From NCBI GenBank assembly GCA_012841225.1, contig DUVD01000169.1, forward strand, positions 1-16,848: 16,848 nucleotides of DNA, given 5' to 3'. The position numbers and the translations under genes are program-made. The notes under the pieces are model-generated. The model searched no databases, had not been told where the DNA came from, and was given only the letters and a program-made list of their open reading frames with translations. How positions within the stretch are numbered: position 1 is the stretch's first letter; every line of letters begins with the position of its first letter. Source of the DNA: Fibrobacter sp. (lineage in GTDB: Bacteria; Fibrobacterota; Fibrobacteria; Fibrobacterales; Fibrobacteraceae). Below are positions 15,338-16,848 of the stretch, piece by piece.

Positions 15338-16494
15338 GCACGACTTTCGATAATTTGACGAACGATTTCAGGGGTGATAAGCCCTTTTTCGCCAAAACCT
15401 GGTTTGTTTCTGGCGGTAAACCGCTCACTCACGAGGCGTGCCGCATCCGAAGCATTGATATCGTAAGCTTTAAAGCGCGTTGGCAAGCCTAAAGACTCAA
15501 AAAACTCTTCTGTCTTTTCGATAGCCTCAAGCGCTACTTCATCTACATTACCCTTTAAACCAAGAACTCGAGAGCCATATTGGGCTAGCTTTTCTTTTTT
15601 CTCATTTAAAAAAGTTCTCCAAACTCCTGGAAGGATTATCGAAAGGGTGCGGGCGTGGTCAATGCCGTATAATGCAGTGAGTTCATGCCCAATCTCATGA
15701 CTTGCCCAGTCTTGAGGCATTCCACAAGAAATATAGCCATTGAGGGTTTGCGTGGAGCACCAACACAAATTAGCCCTAACATCGTAGTCGTTAGGGGTAG
15801 CCATTGCCTTAGGGCCTTCTTCTATTAAGGTAGATAAAATGGCTTCTGCTTGGCGATCTTGTAAAGGACCGTTATTGGGGCAGGTGGCATACTGCTCCAT
15901 GGTATGAACAAAAACATCCACAATGCCATTGGCCGTTTGCGTGGGTGGTAAAGACATAGTGGTCATTGGGTCGATGACGCTAAATAAGGGACGAATTAAT
16001 TCAGAATAGCCGCCAAATTTTTCTTGGGTCGATTCACGGCTAATCACAAAACTCGCATTCATTTCGGAACCGGTCGCGGGCAAGGTCATGATGGAGGCAA
16101 GAGGGAGCGCTTCATCTGGAGCAGGGCTTTTTTGCGTTATAAAATCCCATGGATCTTCACCTTTATATTTGGCCGCAAGAGCAATAAACTTGGTGGCGTC
16201 TAAAACCGAGCCGCCACCGACGGCTAATAAAAAAGTGGCTTTTTCTGCTTTGATTTTTTTAACCACGCTCATGCATGTTTCGTACTTAGGATTTGGCTCA
16301 ATGCCACCAAACTCAATCACTTCAAAGCCTTCAAGGGCTTTTTTTACCTGATCGTGTACTCCATTTTTAAAAATAGAACCGCCACCATAGATCATCATGA
16401 CCTTAGCTGATTTAGGGATCAATGGAGTAATAGAAGCGATTTCTCCTTTTCCAAATAAAAGACGCGTTGGATTATGATAATGAAAATTATTCAT
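15334..16494 (-). CDS. Iron-containing alcohol dehydrogenase (YqhD/BdhA type, probably NADPH-dependent)
   Basis: 386 aa when started at the ATG at 16494. A longer reading from 16524 adds ten residues (MPHLILSGEF) but lacks support; AGGAG at 16500-16504, five bases from the ATG at 16494, and the family-typical MNNFHYHNPTRLLFGKG start decide it. The cofactor motif YGGGSIFKNG is at 36-45 and GGGSVLDATK at 93-102. Metal ligands are Asp193, His197, His266 and His280 (DVFVHTMEQ, ASHEIGHE, GIDHART), nearly the same positions as in E. coli YqhD (from memory). It reduces aldehydes to alcohols, disposing of reducing power made in fermentation. The C-terminal part has LPTRFKAYDI near 337-346. It is downstream of a minus-strand terminator, so it has its own promoter in the AT-rich stretch 16505-16551, where I find no convincing consensus. 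Confidence 0.95.
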   Translation of the reverse strand: MNNFHYHNPTRLLFGKGEIASITPLIPKSAKVMMIYGGGSIFKNGVHDQVKKALEGFEVIEFGGIEPNPKYETCMSVVKKIKAEKATFLLAVGGGSVLDATKFIALAAKYKGEDPWDFITQKSPAPDEALPLASIMTLPATGSEMNASFVISRESTQEKFGGYSELIRPLFSVIDPMTTMSLPPTQTANGIVDVFVHTMEQYATCPNNGPLQDRQAEAILSTLIEEGPKAMATPNDYDVRANLCWCSTQTLNGYISCGMPQDWASHEIGHELTALYGIDHARTLSIILPGVWRTFLNEKKEKLAQYGSRVLGLKGNVDEVALEAIEKTEEFFESLGLPTRFKAYDINASDAARLVSERFTARNKPGFGEKGLITPEIVRQIIESRA

Positions 16495-16499
16495 GAATT

Positions 16500-16504
16500 C
16501 TCCT
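16500..16504 (-). promoter_or_regulatory. Ribosome binding site AGGAG fixing the alcohol dehydrogenase start at 16494
   Basis: Minus strand reads AGGAG, AATTC, ATG. This makes the downstream ATG, not the one at 16524, the likely start. Confidence 0.85.
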
Positions 16505-16551
16505 GAAAGGATAAGGTGGGGCAATACTTAAATATTAATACAAAAATAGAC

Positions 16552-16576
16552 AAAAAAAAACTCCTCTAATGAGGAG
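16552..16576 (-). terminator. Intrinsic terminator on the minus strand, upstream of the alcohol dehydrogenase
   Basis: Perfect stem of CTCCTC and GAGGAG (16571-16576 with 16561-16566), 4-nt loop, then nine T on the minus strand (16560-16552). The plus strand has no T run after the stem. It ends a minus-strand transcript that comes from the right and includes the long hairpin at 16588-16676. Confidence 0.88.
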
Positions 16577-16581
16577 CATAG

Positions 16582-16680
16582 AAAAAATGATGAGATGGCT
16601 TCCAGAACCTTGAACTTACCAGGAGGGGAGCAATGATAGAGTTGTTTGAGGATTTACCTATCGCGCCATCTCATCAATCA
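16582..16680 (-). ncRNA. Candidate structured small RNA or 3' UTR element closed by a perfect 12-bp stem
   Basis: TGATGAGATGGC (16588-16599) and GCCATCTCATCA (16665-16676) are perfect complements, 65 nt apart. On the minus strand the stem is followed at once by six T (16587-16582), then by the terminator at 16552-16576. Inside the loop, GATAG/CTATC (16635-16639 with 16658-16662) can form a second short stem, and a C-rich segment (complement of 16621-16631, reading GCTCCCCTCCT) would be single-stranded. I do not recognise SRP RNA, 6S RNA, tmRNA or a known riboswitch. Promoter unknown; the AT-rich 16684-16731 could hold one. It may instead be the 3' UTR of the gene ending at 16732. Confidence 0.45.
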
Positions 16681-16683
16681 TAA
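16633..16683 (+). CDS. Possible 16-residue small ORF with a strong ribosome site
   Basis: ATG at 16633 opens MIELFEDLPIAPSHQS, stop TAA at 16681-16683. A full AGGAGG lies at 16621-16626, six bases upstream. The ORF overlaps the right arm of the 12-bp stem on the opposite strand to the likely transcript. With no visible plus-strand promoter or terminator it may be chance; kept because the ribosome site is unusually good. Confidence 0.2.
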   Translation: MIELFEDLPIAPSHQS

Positions 16684-16731
16684 AACTAATTTAATTTTTA
16701 TTAAATGCAATGTTCCAAATATCTTACAATT

Positions 16732-16848
16732 TTATTCTTCTCTAAATACGATTCGGCAATTTGGCTTAAAGCGGAAGCCACCACGCCTGTGACGCTGTAT
16801 TTCAAAGTACTTTGAAACCTTCTCTACGTGAGCAACCACACGATTTAA
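16732..16848 (-). CDS. C-terminal fragment of an unrecognised basic protein, 5' end beyond the window
   Basis: The minus strand is open from the window edge for 38 codons to TAA at 16732-16734; the other two minus frames are closed in this stretch. The peptide reads VVAHVEKVSKYFEI followed by a basic RHRRGG and FRFKPNCRIVFREE at the end, a mix of basic and aromatic residues that looks like real protein, perhaps nucleic-acid binding. I cannot assign a family from this much. It contains an 18-bp perfect palindrome (16800-16817). The hairpin element and terminator at 16552-16676 lie 55 nt downstream on the same strand. Confidence 0.6.
   Translation of the reverse strand, partial: LNRVVAHVEKVSKYFEIQRHRRGGFRFKPNCRIVFREE
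16800..16817. repeat. 18-bp perfect palindrome
   Basis: TTTCAAAGTACTTTGAAA is its own reverse complement. It lies within the partial minus-strand reading frame, where it encodes part of VSKYFE. Confidence 0.6.

Noticed and set aside
16495..16524. N-terminal extension of the alcohol dehydrogenase (ten residues)
   Set aside because: The ribosome site AGGAG lies inside the extension and fits the ATG at 16494, and the family normally starts at the MxNFxYHNPT segment.
16588..16676. SRP (4.5S) RNA reading of the right-hand hairpin, from CCAGG and GGAGCA on the plus strand
   Set aside because: The SRP tip (CCGGAA-type tetraloop with its short stem) is missing and the T runs lie on the other strand.
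1..16848. CRISPR arrays, tRNA or rRNA genes, insertion sequences, phage or known defence genes
   Set aside because: No regularly spaced repeats, tRNA-like cloverleafs, rRNA segments, transposase motifs or paired long terminal repeats were seen.

Overview
The window looks like chromosomal DNA from an anaerobic, cellulose-degrading bacterium of the Fibrobacterota (FCB group). Three things point there. A TIGR02147/DUF4423-type regulator, a family expanded in Fibrobacter, sits directly upstream of a surface lipoprotein and a secreted GH5 endoglucanase. The lipoprotein has the N-F-E-D-W...GWWY jelly-roll signature common in Fibrobacter surface proteins. The metabolic genes (electron-bifurcating NfnAB, pyruvate formate-lyase activase, iron-containing alcohol dehydrogenase) are those of a fermenter. 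Species cannot be set from sequence reading alone. The DNA is AT-rich, and the secreted-protein genes look more AT-rich than nfnAB.

Layout. 1-2695 (minus): a three-gene unit, TIGR02147 regulator > lipoprotein (ATGA overlap) > GH5 endoglucanase, which runs off the left edge. 2827-7425 (minus): a closely spaced housekeeping series, SDR oxidoreductase > murD-like ligase > M18 aminopeptidase > rmuC. 7624-7935 (plus): trxA, whose terminator hairpin lies inside the 3' coding end of the convergent Crp/Fnr-type regulator. That regulator follows an M16 zinc peptidase with a 7-nt gap (7947-9933, minus). 10134-11957 (plus): a secreted gingipain-like (C25) cysteine peptidase with a PA14 domain inserted in its catalytic domain. 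12146-14532 (plus): nfnA-nfnB, overlapping by one base and ending in a clear terminator. 14612-15337 (plus): pflA, which shares a palindromic TTAA double stop with a convergent iron-dependent alcohol dehydrogenase (15334-16494, minus). 16495-16731: no ordinary gene, but a long 12-bp-stem hairpin and a terminator on the minus strand, possibly an undescribed small RNA. 16732-16848 (minus): the last 38 codons of an unrecognised basic protein.

How the genes fit together. The left operon probably links surface sensing or binding of polysaccharide to cellulase production. NfnAB balances NADH, NADPH and ferredoxin pools. PflA switches on pyruvate formate-lyase and the alcohol dehydrogenase disposes of reducing power. 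TrxA and the neighbouring Crp/Fnr regulator suggest redox control, but no operator for it was recognised. The parts most worth following up are the PA14-in-peptidase architecture, the hairpin RNA near the right edge, the altered nucleotide-binding motif of the MurD-like ligase, and the regulator-lipoprotein-cellulase operon.
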